64,000 bases of DNA from Desulfobacteraceae bacterium UBA2245 (GCA_002347265.1 DDYB01000007.1:60510-124509), one strand, 5' to 3'; shown: positions 10,506 to 18,845, counted from the stretch's first letter. Notes: generated by a model from the sequence alone, not told the origin. Numbers and translations are program-made.

Positions 10506-10742
10506 TTGCTTTCCAAAGTACGTCGAGAGCGCGCATTCGGGCCGGGATTTCCGGCATCCGCAATCCGATTTGCCGATGACCGGGAAGGCTGCCAGTTCAC
10601 CGTAACGGTTTACCGAAAAGAGGCAAAAAGTTCGGTGAAAATGGGCGTTATACCGGCAATACCAGAAAACGTCGGTAAAAACGTCGGGGAAAACGTCGGG
10701 AATGGTTCACCAAAGGTTCACCAAAAACAGAAAGCTATTTGG
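10506..10742 (+). pseudogene. Remnant of an AlbA_2/RecG-like ATP-binding regulator C-terminus
   Basis: The translated stretch FPASAIRFADDREGCQFTVT followed by VYRK resembles the end of the GHKL-like domain in AlbA_2 (divergent AAA_4)/RecG-like regulators, where a sentence of the type 'PEFRD..G.FTVTFYR' is usual. It is followed by short repeats (VGKNVGENVG), as in the low-complexity linker before their winged-helix tails. The N-terminal DNA-binding and ATPase parts are absent upstream and the frame then drifts into unrelated sequence. I see it as a decayed fragment. The family call rests on a short match. Confidence 0.45.
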
Positions 10743-11016
10743 AGATGTCCATCGATATATTGGTATAAATTCTTCCGCATCGGTCAGCGGCTCAAGCCCG
10801 TTGGCATTTGGCCTGATATAGGCGGAAACCGCCACGCCTTGCGCTTGATTTTTTATTTTGCCGTCACATTTCTGATTCTATTCGAAAACCCTCGTAATCG
10901 GTTTTCCGGAATCGTAACGGTTTTTCTTGGCACAGGCTTAAATATAACAATAATTCTTGGGTTGTAATCGTTTTTCCGGGAAAAGCCATGGATGGTGACA
11001 ATCAGGATAAATCAAA

Positions 11017-11304
11017 GTGCAGACACGGGCGCTCTTTTGCTTCATCGATCAGACCATCCACACGGAGCTTGCCGGCGAATTGGCGTTTCTTGCCCGCTAC
11101 GATGAAACCAGAAGCGCTATTCGGCAGATCGTTGACATGCCCGACCGGAAGATCGATCTTTTCATTCGTTTCTGTCTGCAAAACAACGGCCGGCTTTCTC
11201 CGGGAAAACGCGCAAGCCATTTCGATTTTCTCTCGAACGAAGAAACCGCCCGTTTGGAGCAGGCTGTGCAAAAAGCTTATGAAATCAAAAACCTCGAACG
11301 ATGA
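11017..11304 (+). pseudogene. C-terminal remnant of a Fic-family protein
   Basis: The 95-residue frame (GTG start at 11017) contains IVDMPDRKIDLFIRFCLQNN and NGRLSPGKRASHF, which I recognise as the C-terminal helical tail of some Fic-domain (AMP-transferase/toxin-like) proteins. The catalytic Fic motif HPFxxGNG is absent here and upstream, so the gene lacks its active domain. It ends normally with a stop at 11304. This is probably a truncated leftover of a larger gene. A standalone small protein cannot be excluded. Confidence 0.5.
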
Positions 11305-11349
11305 AAGCGTTGGACCCGGTATCCTGGTTTAATTGATGAAATGGACGGC

Positions 11350-11453
11350 ATGAATAACTCCGAAATCCTTATTTTCAAAATCCTGATGGAAAAATCAGAA
11401 TCGATGTCCGCCTGGAGGATGAAACGGTCTGACCGACCCGGGTCCGCATGGCC
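11350..11453 (+). pseudogene. N-terminal remnant of a RhuM-family (virulence RhuM-like) protein
   Basis: Starting at ATG 11350, MNNSEILIFK reads in one frame and PDGKIRIDVRLEDETV in the next. Together they match the very conserved N-terminus of RhuM-family proteins. The frame break is explained by a run of four A where five are expected near 11377-11380. The next expected residue (Trp, TGG) is TGA at 11430-11432, and the following bases still align as decayed codons of L-T-Q-A-R-M-A up to about 11453. The gene therefore carries at least a frameshift and a nonsense mutation, and the remaining 300 or so residues are missing. Confidence 0.65.
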
Positions 11454-11797
11454 CCCGGGAATACCGGCGTTCGTATGCGTATAAAACGAGAATCAAGCTC
11501 AAACAAGGCAGCGCAAGGCTGATTCGAATCGACACCGATTCTGGAAAGTTCATTATTCTGGATTCGCGCTGCAGGGAACCCGGTTATTTTCCGCTTTTTT
11601 AGGGGGTTTCAGTGAGTTTTATCGACCCAACTGTAGAATTGATCACAATATGCCAATACCCGTCCTCAAGTCCTCCTTGATGCCGTCAAAATTTCAATAT
11701 TTGTTTTTCGGAGCAAAGCTATTTTTTTTGATGAAACAGCGTGTTGCGGACTGGCGCGGCCCCTGTCACCGGCTGGGAAAGCGTGTTTGATTTTATA

Positions 11798-12049
11798 ATG
11801 AGCAAACAATGGTGCGTATACATCGTGCTTTGCAGGGATGGTACGCTATACACCGGAATTACCAATGATATTGAAAGACGAATTGCGGAACACAACGCCG
11901 CAATCGGCGGCGCCAAATACACAAAGCCCCGGCAGCCGGTCAAACTGGTTTATATGGAAAATGCCGAATCCCGATCAACAGCTGCTAAACGGGAATACCG
12001 GATTAAAAGAATGCCGCTGGCGGAAAAACAAAAACTTCTTGAACATTAA
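11798..12049 (+). CDS. GIY-YIG nuclease superfamily protein, YhbQ/UPF0213-like
   Basis: Small (83-residue) single-domain GIY-YIG protein. The GIY half is VYIVLCRDG and the YIG half is LYTGITNDIERRIAEHN, with the family's Arg and the C-terminal basic helix containing KREYRIKRMP. Members are probably DNA-processing or repair nucleases, but their physiological substrate is poorly defined. I chose the ATG at 11798 (MSKQW) because it gives the usual family length. An upstream in-frame TTG at 11741 would add 19 unsupported residues. It stands alone at the edge of the decay zone and converges with prmA. Confidence 0.85.
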   Translation: MSKQWCVYIVLCRDGTLYTGITNDIERRIAEHNAAIGGAKYTKPRQPVKLVYMENAESRSTAAKREYRIKRMPLAEKQKLLEH

Positions 12050-12123
12050 ACGAAACAGCCGGCCGAAACTCCCAACCTTCGCTTGACGCGAATTCCGGTC
12101 CACTCCGGGACAATTCCTCCGGG

Positions 12124-13047
12124 TTATTCCGGACGCATCGCGCGGATCGCGGCCCATTTTTCCCGAATGATCGTTTCGACCGCCGTCAACCCTGCCTGCT
12201 CCATCTTTTCCAGCACCTTGCCGCAGTTTTCCTCGATGATTCCCGAGGCGACAAAAAGTCCTCCGGGCGCCAGGACACGGGGAATGTCGTTCAAAAGCCT
12301 GATGATCACTTCGGAGAGAATGTTGGCCGTGACCAGGTCAAAGGTTCCGCTGACGCCGTCGATCAGGTTGCCCTGAACCACCTCAAAGGTTCGAGGATCG
12401 ATTTGGTTGAGCAGCAGGTTCTTCCGGGCCGTCTCGACGGCCACCTCGTCGTTGTCCACGCCGAGCATTCGGCTGGCGCCCAGCCGGGCCGCGATGATCA
12501 TGAGAATCCCGGACCCGGTGCCCACGTCCAGCATCCGGTCGCCGGGCTTGAGAGCGGTTTCGATCATCTGCGCGCACAGGGCCGTGGTCGGGTGCGTGCC
12601 GGTTCCAAACGCCATTCCGGGATCGATTTCGATCACGATCTGTCCGTTTTTCGGGGCATACTCGCGCCAGGTCGGCTTGACCACCAGGCCGGGCGTGATC
12701 TCCTGGGGCCAGAAATAAGCCTTCCAGGACTCGGCCCAGTCCTGCTCGTCGATTTTCCGGCACACCATCCGGTATGCAATGCCCGTTCGCTCCCGAAGCC
12801 GCTCAAGCCCCTGCTCCAGTTCGCGGTACTGGTGCCTTCCCTGGTCGTTTTCCGGGAAATACCCGGTGATTGCGTGATATTCGGGAAGCTTTTCGGCATC
12901 CTCGCCCCAGTCCAGCGTCGGTTCGGCTTCCGGAGACTCCACCACCACGCCCTGAAGTCCGGCTTCGTAAAACGCATCGGCAATCAGATCCGAGGCAAGC
13001 CGGCTGTCCTCGTGTTCGAAAATGATCTTGGTTTCCATCCACCGCAT
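12124..13047 (-). CDS. prmA: Ribosomal protein L11 methyltransferase PrmA
   Basis: Trimethylates ribosomal protein L11 with S-adenosylmethionine in the cytoplasm. The N-terminal substrate-recognition domain (residues 1 to about 120) is followed by a class I methyltransferase domain with motif I DVGTGSGIL and the TANIL segment that replaces the N6-adenine methylase NPPY. It also has the PrmA-typical PGMAFGTGTHPTT upstream of motif I. The start at 13047 (MRWMETK) matches the family N-terminus and has AAGG about 8 bases upstream. A longer start at 13080 would overlap the preceding gene. It lies 10 bases after the radical SAM gene and is probably co-transcribed. Length (about 307 residues) is normal. 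Confidence 0.95.
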   Translation of the reverse strand: MRWMETKIIFEHEDSRLASDLIADAFYEAGLQGVVVESPEAEPTLDWGEDAEKLPEYHAITGYFPENDQGRHQYRELEQGLERLRERTGIAYRMVCRKIDEQDWAESWKAYFWPQEITPGLVVKPTWREYAPKNGQIVIEIDPGMAFGTGTHPTTALCAQMIETALKPGDRMLDVGTGSGILMIIAARLGASRMLGVDNDEVAVETARKNLLLNQIDPRTFEVVQGNLIDGVSGTFDLVTANILSEVIIRLLNDIPRVLAPGGLFVASGIIEENCGKVLEKMEQAGLTAVETIIREKWAAIRAMRPE

Positions 13048-13057
13048 CGGAATCGCC

Positions 13058-14410
13058 TTATTTTTTGAATGGTTTGACATGCTGCGGGCCGGAGGTCCAT
13101 TTCTCCCTGGGCGGGTTGAAATACCCGTGCATGATTTCCGGAAAGCGCCGGCGGACCTGTTCGACCGCCTGATGCATGCCCACGGGCGGGCCGTTTTGAG
13201 ACGCCTGATTCATGGCCTTCCAGTATAGGAGTGGATCATAGTTGAGATTTCGCCACTGAATCTGGGAAACCCGGTGCGTTTCGAGAAAATTCGTCAGGGC
13301 CGAGACCTCCTCGGGCGAGTCGGTAAATCCCGGAAGATTCAGATAGTTGATCGAAACAAATTTTCCCATTTCAAGGGCCGCGTCGATGGAACGGATCACA
13401 TCGGCAAATTCATAGCTTACGGGCCGGAAATAGGCCGCATAACAGTCCGGCCGCACGCTGTTCATGCTTACCCGCACGCTGTCGAGCCCGGATGAAAACA
13501 GCCGTTTGAGCACATCGGGCATGGAGCCGTTGGTGTTCATGTTGATGGTGCCCCGGCCGGTTCCGGCGCGGATCATTTCGATGGCCGGCTGGATCACGTG
13601 GGCGGCCAGGAGCGGGTCTCCCTCGCATCCCTGGCCGAAGCTGACCACGGAATTCCTGACCCTTTCAATGTGAGCCAGGGCCACCTGGGCGATTTCCTCG
13701 GGATCGGGGGTGAAATCAATCCGGTTCTGACTGCAGGCGATGCCGCTGTCCTGCTGCAGGGAAATGCAGCCCAGACACCGGGCGTTGCAGGCCCGGGACG
13801 TGGGAAGCGGGGCTTCGTAGCGCCTGAGGAAGAAATTTTTTCCCGCCGGGCAGCCGTATTCCAGCGCGCATCTTTCCAGGTGGCGCCGCAGCCGGTTTTC
13901 CGGCATTATTTTGCGCATCCGCTCCACGCCGGCTATGATATCGGCCCGTTTCATCAGGCGAAGATCCTGCCTTGGCTCTGAATCGATCTGGAAAACGGCG
14001 GACCGGAACCGATTTTTATGCCACCCGACGGCCCCGTAGGAAAACAGGGGCAGATGGGAGGCATTGCTTTGCTCCTGATAGGCGCTGACCCTGGAAATCA
14101 CATATCCCGGAGAATTGAAGGCCGCCACCGGATAAATCGGGCTTCCGGGTTCATAGGGATTCTCGCGAAGGGTTTCGATCTTTTTCCGGGCCAGATTGAA
14201 GAGCACGGGCATGCGGTTCGGAAGATACATCAGCTCGGCGCCAAAGGGCAGGTTCACCGTATCCTCCGGCGACAGCATTCGAAGATCCGATCCCGCCATG
14301 CCCACAGCCGCGTATCCGTCCAGATCGAAGATCCGTCCGTCCGCATCGGCCACCACGGCGGTGATCCATTTAGTCCTGTCCTGCCCGGAGTTTTTCAGCG
14401 CTTTGTTCAT
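13058..14410 (-). CDS. Radical SAM protein of unknown substrate
   Basis: About 450 residues. The CNARCLGC cluster motif (CxxxCxxC), which binds the 4Fe-4S cluster and S-adenosylmethionine, is near residue 215. The second half is a radical SAM barrel (MNTNGSMPDVLKRLFSSGLD, DSVRVSMNS). The first roughly 170 residues have no motif I recognise and contain many aromatic and Arg residues. I prefer the ATG at 14410 (MNKALKNSG), preceded by AAAGAGAC, over an in-frame GTG at 14425. The gene sits directly upstream of prmA. A role in post-translational modification, possibly of the translation apparatus, is only a guess from context. Confidence 0.8.
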   Translation of the reverse strand: MNKALKNSGQDRTKWITAVVADADGRIFDLDGYAAVGMAGSDLRMLSPEDTVNLPFGAELMYLPNRMPVLFNLARKKIETLRENPYEPGSPIYPVAAFNSPGYVISRVSAYQEQSNASHLPLFSYGAVGWHKNRFRSAVFQIDSEPRQDLRLMKRADIIAGVERMRKIMPENRLRRHLERCALEYGCPAGKNFFLRRYEAPLPTSRACNARCLGCISLQQDSGIACSQNRIDFTPDPEEIAQVALAHIERVRNSVVSFGQGCEGDPLLAAHVIQPAIEMIRAGTGRGTINMNTNGSMPDVLKRLFSSGLDSVRVSMNSVRPDCYAAYFRPVSYEFADVIRSIDAALEMGKFVSINYLNLPGFTDSPEEVSALTNFLETHRVSQIQWRNLNYDPLLYWKAMNQASQNGPPVGMHQAVEQVRRRFPEIMHGYFNPPREKWTSGPQHVKPFKK

Positions 14411-14425
14411 GTCTCTTTCAGGCAC

Positions 14426-14606
14426 TCGTTGTTTTGAATCCTTCTTCTTAAAAAAATCCTCGCCCTTTTACAAGACCCATCCGGTTTTTTGAACGATCGG
14501 CGCCAAGACTTTAGCAGGCTGCTTTCCATGCTTCATTGGGAAGTTGAAAGACGACGAGCGGCGCCTGAATTTTGAATTCAACTGCCGGATTAACGGGGAA
14601 GTTTGT
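14426..14606. other. Intergenic gap between moaB and the radical SAM gene
   Basis: About 180 bases without a recognisable gene, promoter or hairpin with a T-run. It separates the pyrR-moaB pair from the radical SAM-prmA pair, so the second pair may have its own promoter here. None stands out. Confidence 0.4.
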
Positions 14607-15110
14607 TCAGGCCTTGCCATGAATATGGGCCGCGAGGTGCCCGAGTTCGGGAAAGATCAGATTGTTGCAGGCCATCTTGCAGGCGTTGAGGCTTCCGGGA
14701 ATACAGAACACGGCGGTCTTTCCGACAATGCCGGCCGTGGCCCTGGACAGCAGGGCCGCCGAGTCGATTTCCTCGAAGCTCAGATAGGCGAACAGGGTTC
14801 CGAACGCGGAAAGCTCTTTTTGAAACAAGGGCCGCACCGCCTCGATGGTCACATCCTTTTCGGTGACGCCCGTTCCCCCGGTGAGGATCAGGGCGTGGGG
14901 GGAGAGCTCTTCCACCGTCTGCCGGACGGCTGCGGCAATGATCAGGGCATCGTCGGGAACCACCACATGCCTGACCACCTCGCAGCCTTCCCTGACGGCC
15001 CGGCGGCAGATCCAGTTGCCGCCCTTGTCCTCGGACAGGGTCCGGGTGGATGAACAGGTGATCACGCCAAGGGTGATCTGCTTCGGCGCCGCTTTCTTGT
15101 GATCGCTCAT
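14607..15110 (-). CDS. moaB: Molybdenum cofactor biosynthesis protein MoaB
   Basis: MoaB/Mog-family protein that adenylylates molybdopterin ahead of metal insertion in molybdenum or tungsten cofactor synthesis. The 167-residue protein has the family signature LILTGGTGVTEKDVTIEAV and the C-terminal PGSLNACKMA stretch of the nucleotide/pterin site. The start overlaps the pyrR stop by four bases (ATGA-type), implying translational coupling. Together with mobA, moaE and moaC on the other side of pyrR it forms a dispersed Moco cluster, in line with molybdo- or tungsto-enzymes in an anaerobe. Confidence 0.92.
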   Translation of the reverse strand: MSDHKKAAPKQITLGVITCSSTRTLSEDKGGNWICRRAVREGCEVVRHVVVPDDALIIAAAVRQTVEELSPHALILTGGTGVTEKDVTIEAVRPLFQKELSAFGTLFAYLSFEEIDSAALLSRATAGIVGKTAVFCIPGSLNACKMACNNLIFPELGHLAAHIHGKA

Positions 15111-15649
15111 CCGCGGTTCTCCACAATTACCACACGGTCCTCGCCGTCTTTTTCAAAGAGCTGCACAAAGACGGTTTCCGTCCGGCGGGTTTCAATGAGC
15201 TTTCCAATATAGTCGGCCTTGATGGGAAGTTCCCGGTGGCCCCGGTCCACCAGGACGGCCAGCTCGATGCGGTCCGGCCGCCCGAAATCCATCACCGCGT
15301 CCATTGCGGCCCGAATCGTCCGCCCGGTAAACAGGACGTCGTCCACCAGAACGATACAGCTTCCGTCCACGGGAAAGGCAATCTGGGTGGTTTTCACCAC
15401 CGGCTGGGAGGTCACCCGGGTCCAGTCGTCCCGATACAGGTTGATGTCCATGACCCCGACGGGAATCTCGACGCCTTCGATATCCTGAATTTTTTTCTGA
15501 AGCCGCCGGGAGAGGTATACGCCGCGGGTCTGAATGCCGACCAGGGCCAGATTTTCCACGCCGCGATGGACCTCGATAATCTCGTGCGCCATGCGGGTCA
15601 GAATCCGGTCGATGTCCTGTGCGTCCAGCACAATATGATCGCAGGTCAT
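15107..15649 (-). CDS. pyrR: Bifunctional pyr operon regulator/uracil phosphoribosyltransferase PyrR
   Basis: Type I phosphoribosyltransferase-fold protein. The PRPP-binding loop VLVDDVLFTGRTIRAAMDA and the NLYRDD segment are characteristic of PyrR, which makes UMP from uracil and in many bacteria regulates pyrimidine genes through RNA attenuation. I place the start at the ATG at 15649 (MTCDHIVL). An upstream in-frame ATG at 15676 gives nine extra residues. No pyrimidine genes adjoin it. carA and carB are about 34 kb away, so any regulatory target is not evident here. Length (about 180 residues) is normal. Confidence 0.92.
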   Translation of the reverse strand: MTCDHIVLDAQDIDRILTRMAHEIIEVHRGVENLALVGIQTRGVYLSRRLQKKIQDIEGVEIPVGVMDINLYRDDWTRVTSQPVVKTTQIAFPVDGSCIVLVDDVLFTGRTIRAAMDAVMDFGRPDRIELAVLVDRGHRELPIKADYIGKLIETRRTETVFVQLFEKDGEDRVVIVENRG

Positions 15650-15864
15650 AGATATTTCCGAAAAAAGGGGGTTCACGCCAGGGGCCGAAAGGCCGCGCCT
15701 ATGTATTCAGCCTTTATAACAGGCCGCGGCGAAGATCAAGGAAAAGAAAGCTCAAAGCTCAAAGGGCGCCGGCCACGATATTGCTCTTGATTTTCCGGAA
15801 TTCGAAAACTAAGATGCCGAAATCAGTTATGGTTCCATGTCAGCATCCATTCCGGGAGAGGCGG

Positions 15865-16494
15865 ATGATATCAAATTGCACCGGCGTGATTCTGGCCGGA
15901 GGGCTAGCCACCCGGTTTTCCGGTCAAAAAAAGGCCCTGATTCAAGTGGGAGGAAAACGCATTCTGGACCGGCTTTATGCCATATACCGGGGTCTTTTCG
16001 AGGAAATCATTCTGGTCGCCAATGATCCTTCCACCTACGCGGCCTGGGATCTTGCCGTGGTCTCGGACATCTTCGACTGTCGAAGCTCTCTGACCGGCCT
16101 TCATGCCGGGCTGTTTTACCTGCGGACGCCCTATGCTTTTTTTGCGGCCTGTGACGCGCCGTTTATCCGGGCCGAACTGATCCGCGGCCTGATCGATGCG
16201 ATCCGTCCGGGCGACGACGTCGTGATTCCTCAAACCGATGCCGGTTTTCAGCCGCTTTGCGCGGTGTATTCCAAAAGGTGCCTGGCGCCGGTCGAACGGC
16301 TGCTGAACCAAGGAGAATTCCGAATTCGAAGCTTTTTCGACCGGGTACGGGTTCACCCGGTGCCGGAAACCCGGCTGCGGGAACTGGACCCGGAACTTTT
16401 GTCCTTTTTGAACATCAACACCCCCGAAGACCTGTGTCTGGCCGAAGAAATCCTGGCCCGGCAAAAACCGCTTTCAGAGGAGAATGCTTCATGA
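15865..16494 (+). CDS. mobA: Molybdenum cofactor guanylyltransferase MobA
   Basis: Transfers GMP from GTP to molybdenum-molybdopterin to make the guanine dinucleotide cofactor used by DMSO-reductase-family enzymes. The nucleotide-binding ILAGGLATRFSGQKKAL opens the protein, and ACDAPFI is the metal-binding region. The start at 15865 (MISNCTGVILAGG) follows GGGAGAGG. Upstream in-frame starts would add an unsupported 28-residue leader. Its stop overlaps the moaE start by four bases. It is divergent from pyrR, with the promoter presumably in 15650-15864. Confidence 0.9.
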   Translation: MISNCTGVILAGGLATRFSGQKKALIQVGGKRILDRLYAIYRGLFEEIILVANDPSTYAAWDLAVVSDIFDCRSSLTGLHAGLFYLRTPYAFFAACDAPFIRAELIRGLIDAIRPGDDVVIPQTDAGFQPLCAVYSKRCLAPVERLLNQGEFRIRSFFDRVRVHPVPETRLRELDPELLSFLNINTPEDLCLAEEILARQKPLSEENAS

Positions 16495-16856
16495 ATCTGA
16501 TGAAAATGCTGGAAACCGTCAAAAAGCACCCGAACTACCATGAGGCCGGAATGATTCTGGTTCACAACGGCGTGGTGCGGGGCTTTTCCAGAGACGGCCG
16601 CAGGGTGACCGGAATGCGGGTCAAAACGGACCCAAAACGTCTGGCCGAGATCGTTGCCGAGCAGAAAAAACGTCCGGGCATCGTGGAGATTCTGGTGGAC
16701 ATCGCCGATGAACGGGACCTCGGCCTGGGCGATGACGTGATGTTTCTGGTGGTGGCCGGAGATCTGCGCGAAAATGTGATTCAGGTTCTGAGCGACACCC
16801 TGAATGCGATCAAGGCCGAGGTGACCTCGAAAACCCAGTTTTTTGAGGACAGTTGA
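16491..16856 (+). CDS. moaE: Molybdopterin synthase catalytic subunit MoaE-like protein
   Basis: A 121-residue protein resembling the shorter MoaE-type proteins of sulfate reducers: VGMVLVHNGVVR-like GMILVHNGVVRG near the N-terminus, then a central EILVDI and FLVVAGDLRENV. MoaE is the large subunit of molybdopterin synthase, which inserts two sulfurs into precursor Z. The classical MoaE active-site lysines are not obvious to me, so this divergent version could have a related but different role. The start ATG overlaps the mobA stop and is preceded by AGAGGAG. It is co-transcribed with moaC. No MoaD is seen nearby. Confidence 0.72.
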   Translation: MNLMKMLETVKKHPNYHEAGMILVHNGVVRGFSRDGRRVTGMRVKTDPKRLAEIVAEQKKRPGIVEILVDIADERDLGLGDDVMFLVVAGDLRENVIQVLSDTLNAIKAEVTSKTQFFEDS

Positions 16857-16896
16857 AAGCCGGCTGAAACGAATTTTTATCTGAGTCAGGAATTTT

Positions 16897-17394
16897 ATGA
16901 ACGAATTTACCCATATCGACGATCAGGGCCGGGTGCGCATGGTCGACGTGTCCGGAAAAACGGCCACGCTCCGGCAGGCGACGGCCGAAGCCTTTGTCTC
17001 CATGAGCCCGGACACCTTTGAGATGATCCGCGCAGGCGGCATCAAAAAGGGAAACGTGCTGGAAACCGCGCGGATCGCCGGAATCATGGGCGCCAAAAAA
17101 ACCGCCGAGCTGATTCCCATGTGTCACCCTCTGAACATCACCCACGTTCAGGTGGATTTTTTTCCGGACGAGAAAACCCGCTGCATTCGAATCGTTGCCA
17201 GCGCGCGCCTCACCGGTCAGACCGGAGTTGAAATGGAGGCACTGACCGCAGTTTCAGTAGCGGCCCTGACCATCTATGACATGTGCAAATCCTATGACAG
17301 GGCCATGACGATATCCAACATCCGTCTGGTTGAAAAATCCGGCGGGAAAAGCGGACATTTTGTTCGAGAGACAGGTGATGCGCCTTCGGACTGA
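16897..17394 (+). CDS. moaC: Cyclic pyranopterin monophosphate synthase MoaC
   Basis: Forms cyclic pyranopterin monophosphate from the MoaA product, the first committed step of Moco synthesis. The hallmark segments are IPMCHPLNI (with the catalytic-site His), TGVEMEALTAVSVAALTIYD and YDRAMTI. The 165-residue length is normal. AGGAATTTT precedes the ATG. The 3' end overlaps the start of mltA, so both are probably on one message. Confidence 0.96.
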   Translation: MNEFTHIDDQGRVRMVDVSGKTATLRQATAEAFVSMSPDTFEMIRAGGIKKGNVLETARIAGIMGAKKTAELIPMCHPLNITHVQVDFFPDEKTRCIRIVASARLTGQTGVEMEALTAVSVAALTIYDMCKSYDRAMTISNIRLVEKSGGKSGHFVRETGDAPSD

Positions 17395-18592
17395 TCCATT
17401 TCGGACGGGCCTGTTCCTGGCTGCGGTCCTTTTCTTTTGCGGATGCGCGCCGTCGGCGATTCCGCCTGTCGAAGCGCCGGCCCTGGTGGAAATTTCACAG
17501 AACCGGTTTCCGGAATTTACCGACGACATGGATCTTGACGGCCTTTCAGCCGGCATCGGCCAGAGCCTGGGTTACTATAAAAAACTGCCCGAAGACCGCG
17601 TGCTTCATTTCGGAAAGGACGAATACCGTGTTTCGGATCTGATCCGGTCCCTGGAGTTTTTTCGGGATTTCATCGGAAAAAGACCCGATGCCCGGGCCCT
17701 CAAAGCCTTTATCGCCGCAAATTTTCGAGTGTATCGCAGTGCGGGGAAAGACGGCTCCGGCCGGGTGCTTTACACCGGTTATTATGAGCCGGTTCTGGAA
17801 GGCAGCCTGCACCCGAGCGAAAAATTTTCCTGCCCGGTGCTTTCCCTGCCCGACGATCTGATCACGGCGGACCTGTCGCTTTTCTCCGACGAGCTCAAGG
17901 GGAAGAAAATTACCGGCAGAATTGAACGGAACCGACTGATCCCCTATCCGGAGCGAAGGGAGATCGAAGCCGGCGCGATCCGCGAAAATGCCAAGCCCCT
18001 GGCCTGGGTTCAGGATCCCGTGGATCTTTTCTTTCTTCAGATTCAGGGATCGGGGAAAATCAATCTGACCGAGGGCGGCCATATGAACGTCCACTACCAC
18101 GCATCCAACGGCCGGCCCTACCGGAGCATCGGAAAGCATCTGATCGAAACCGGAAAGATCGACCGCAAAGAGATGTCCATGCAGCGCATCCGTTCGTATC
18201 TGACCGAGCATCCTGAAGCGGTTTACGAGATTCTGAATCAAAACCCCAGTTACGTGTTTTTTAAAACCGAGGAACAGGGACCGCTGGGCTGTTTCGGCTT
18301 TCCCCTGACGCCGGGACGCTCCATCGCCCTGGACCGCCGGATTTTTCCGCCGGCCGCCCTGGTCTACATCACCGCCCGAAAGCCGGTGATCGACGAGGAA
18401 GGAAACATTCAATCCTGGACGGAATTCGGCCGGTTTGCGCTGAACCAGGACACGGGCGGCGCCATCCGCGGGCCGGCCCGCGCCGACATCTTCTGGGGCA
18501 GCGGACCTTACGCCCGGATCGCCGCAGGCCACCTGCAGCATGATGGAGCGCTTTGTTTTCTGGTTCTCAGGACGGACGCCTCCAAGCCCTAG
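17378..18592 (+). CDS. mltA: Membrane-bound lytic murein transglycosylase A (MltA)
   Basis: Peptidoglycan-cleaving lytic transglycosylase anchored as a lipoprotein in the envelope. From the ATG at 17378 the protein has a basic start, a hydrophobic core LFLAAVLFFCG and a Cys serving as a lipobox (FCGC is atypical but usable). The MltA barrel domain contains YTGYYEPVLEG, and the C-terminal 3D domain carries GGAIRGPARADIFWG with its aspartates. The final DxD pattern is intact, so it is probably active. It overlaps moaC by 17 bases. The functional link to Moco genes is just co-transcription. About 404 residues, normal size. Confidence 0.93.
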   Translation: MRLRTDPFRTGLFLAAVLFFCGCAPSAIPPVEAPALVEISQNRFPEFTDDMDLDGLSAGIGQSLGYYKKLPEDRVLHFGKDEYRVSDLIRSLEFFRDFIGKRPDARALKAFIAANFRVYRSAGKDGSGRVLYTGYYEPVLEGSLHPSEKFSCPVLSLPDDLITADLSLFSDELKGKKITGRIERNRLIPYPERREIEAGAIRENAKPLAWVQDPVDLFFLQIQGSGKINLTEGGHMNVHYHASNGRPYRSIGKHLIETGKIDRKEMSMQRIRSYLTEHPEAVYEILNQNPSYVFFKTEEQGPLGCFGFPLTPGRSIALDRRIFPPAALVYITARKPVIDEEGNIQSWTEFGRFALNQDTGGAIRGPARADIFWGSGPYARIAAGHLQHDGALCFLVLRTDASKP

Positions 18593-18704
18593 CGGGTTAT
18601 TGACAGACCGGGCGCCATGCGGATCGATAAACCCACGCCGCCATCCGTTGCCCATGAAGTCCATTATATATATGCGATCCTGCCGGGGCATGGTTATTTT
18701 TCCC

Positions 18705-18734
18705 TTGACTTTTCAGAGGCAAGTCCGCTATAGA
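18705..18734 (+). promoter_or_regulatory. Sigma-70-type promoter of the leader/transporter unit
   Basis: TTGACT at 18705-18710 and TATAGA at 18729-18734 are separated by 18 bases. Each is one or two bases off consensus. They sit about 35 bases upstream of the leader-peptide ATG and just after mltA, so they should start the message that runs through the attenuator into the transporter genes. Confidence 0.65.
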
Positions 18735-18767
18735 AATATCATTCATTGTTTAAACCGGGAAGAAATT

Positions 18768-18845
18768 ATGATGTATTTTCGGCGATATTGCTTTTTTAGC
18801 TATTTTGGGGGCTTTTTTCGAAAGGCTACCCGTGGAGGCGTCTAA
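18768..18845 (+). CDS. Phe/Tyr-rich leader peptide (25 residues)
   Basis: A 25-codon frame starts at ATG 18768, preceded by GGGAAGAA about 5-8 bases upstream, and ends in TAA at 18843-18845. It contains seven Phe and three Tyr (10 of 25 residues) and no Trp or His, beginning MMYFRRYCFFSYF. Such clustered codons are typical of ribosome-stalling leader peptides in amino-acid attenuation. It lies between a promoter and a terminator, upstream of an amino-acid ABC transporter. No annotated homologue is known to me. The composition, ribosome site and position support that it is translated. Function as a sensor of charged tRNA-Phe or tRNA-Tyr is inferred. Confidence 0.6.
   Translation: MMYFRRYCFFSYFGGFFRKATRGGV

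Larger units (their letters stand above)
10357..11797. other. Accessory decay zone with gene fragments and no intact gene
   Basis: About 1.4 kb between the STAND-like gene and the GIY-YIG gene holds no intact recognisable gene. It contains three separately annotated remnants (AlbA_2/RecG-like C-terminus, Fic C-terminus, RhuM N-terminus). Between them, 10750-11000 is AT-rich with no readable similarity. A 50-codon frame ending with TAG at 11600-11602 (containing KTRIKLKQGSARLIRIDT) is unrecognised. The stretch 11603-11797 shows nothing clear. No insertion-sequence ends or flanking direct repeats were found by eye. Confidence 0.6.

Noticed and set aside
10655..10730. Short repeats (AAACGTCGG, GGTTCACC) that could suggest a CRISPR array
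   Set aside because: Units are only about 9-12 bases, adjacent and uneven, without unique spacers. They fit the low-complexity linker of a decayed AlbA_2-like gene.
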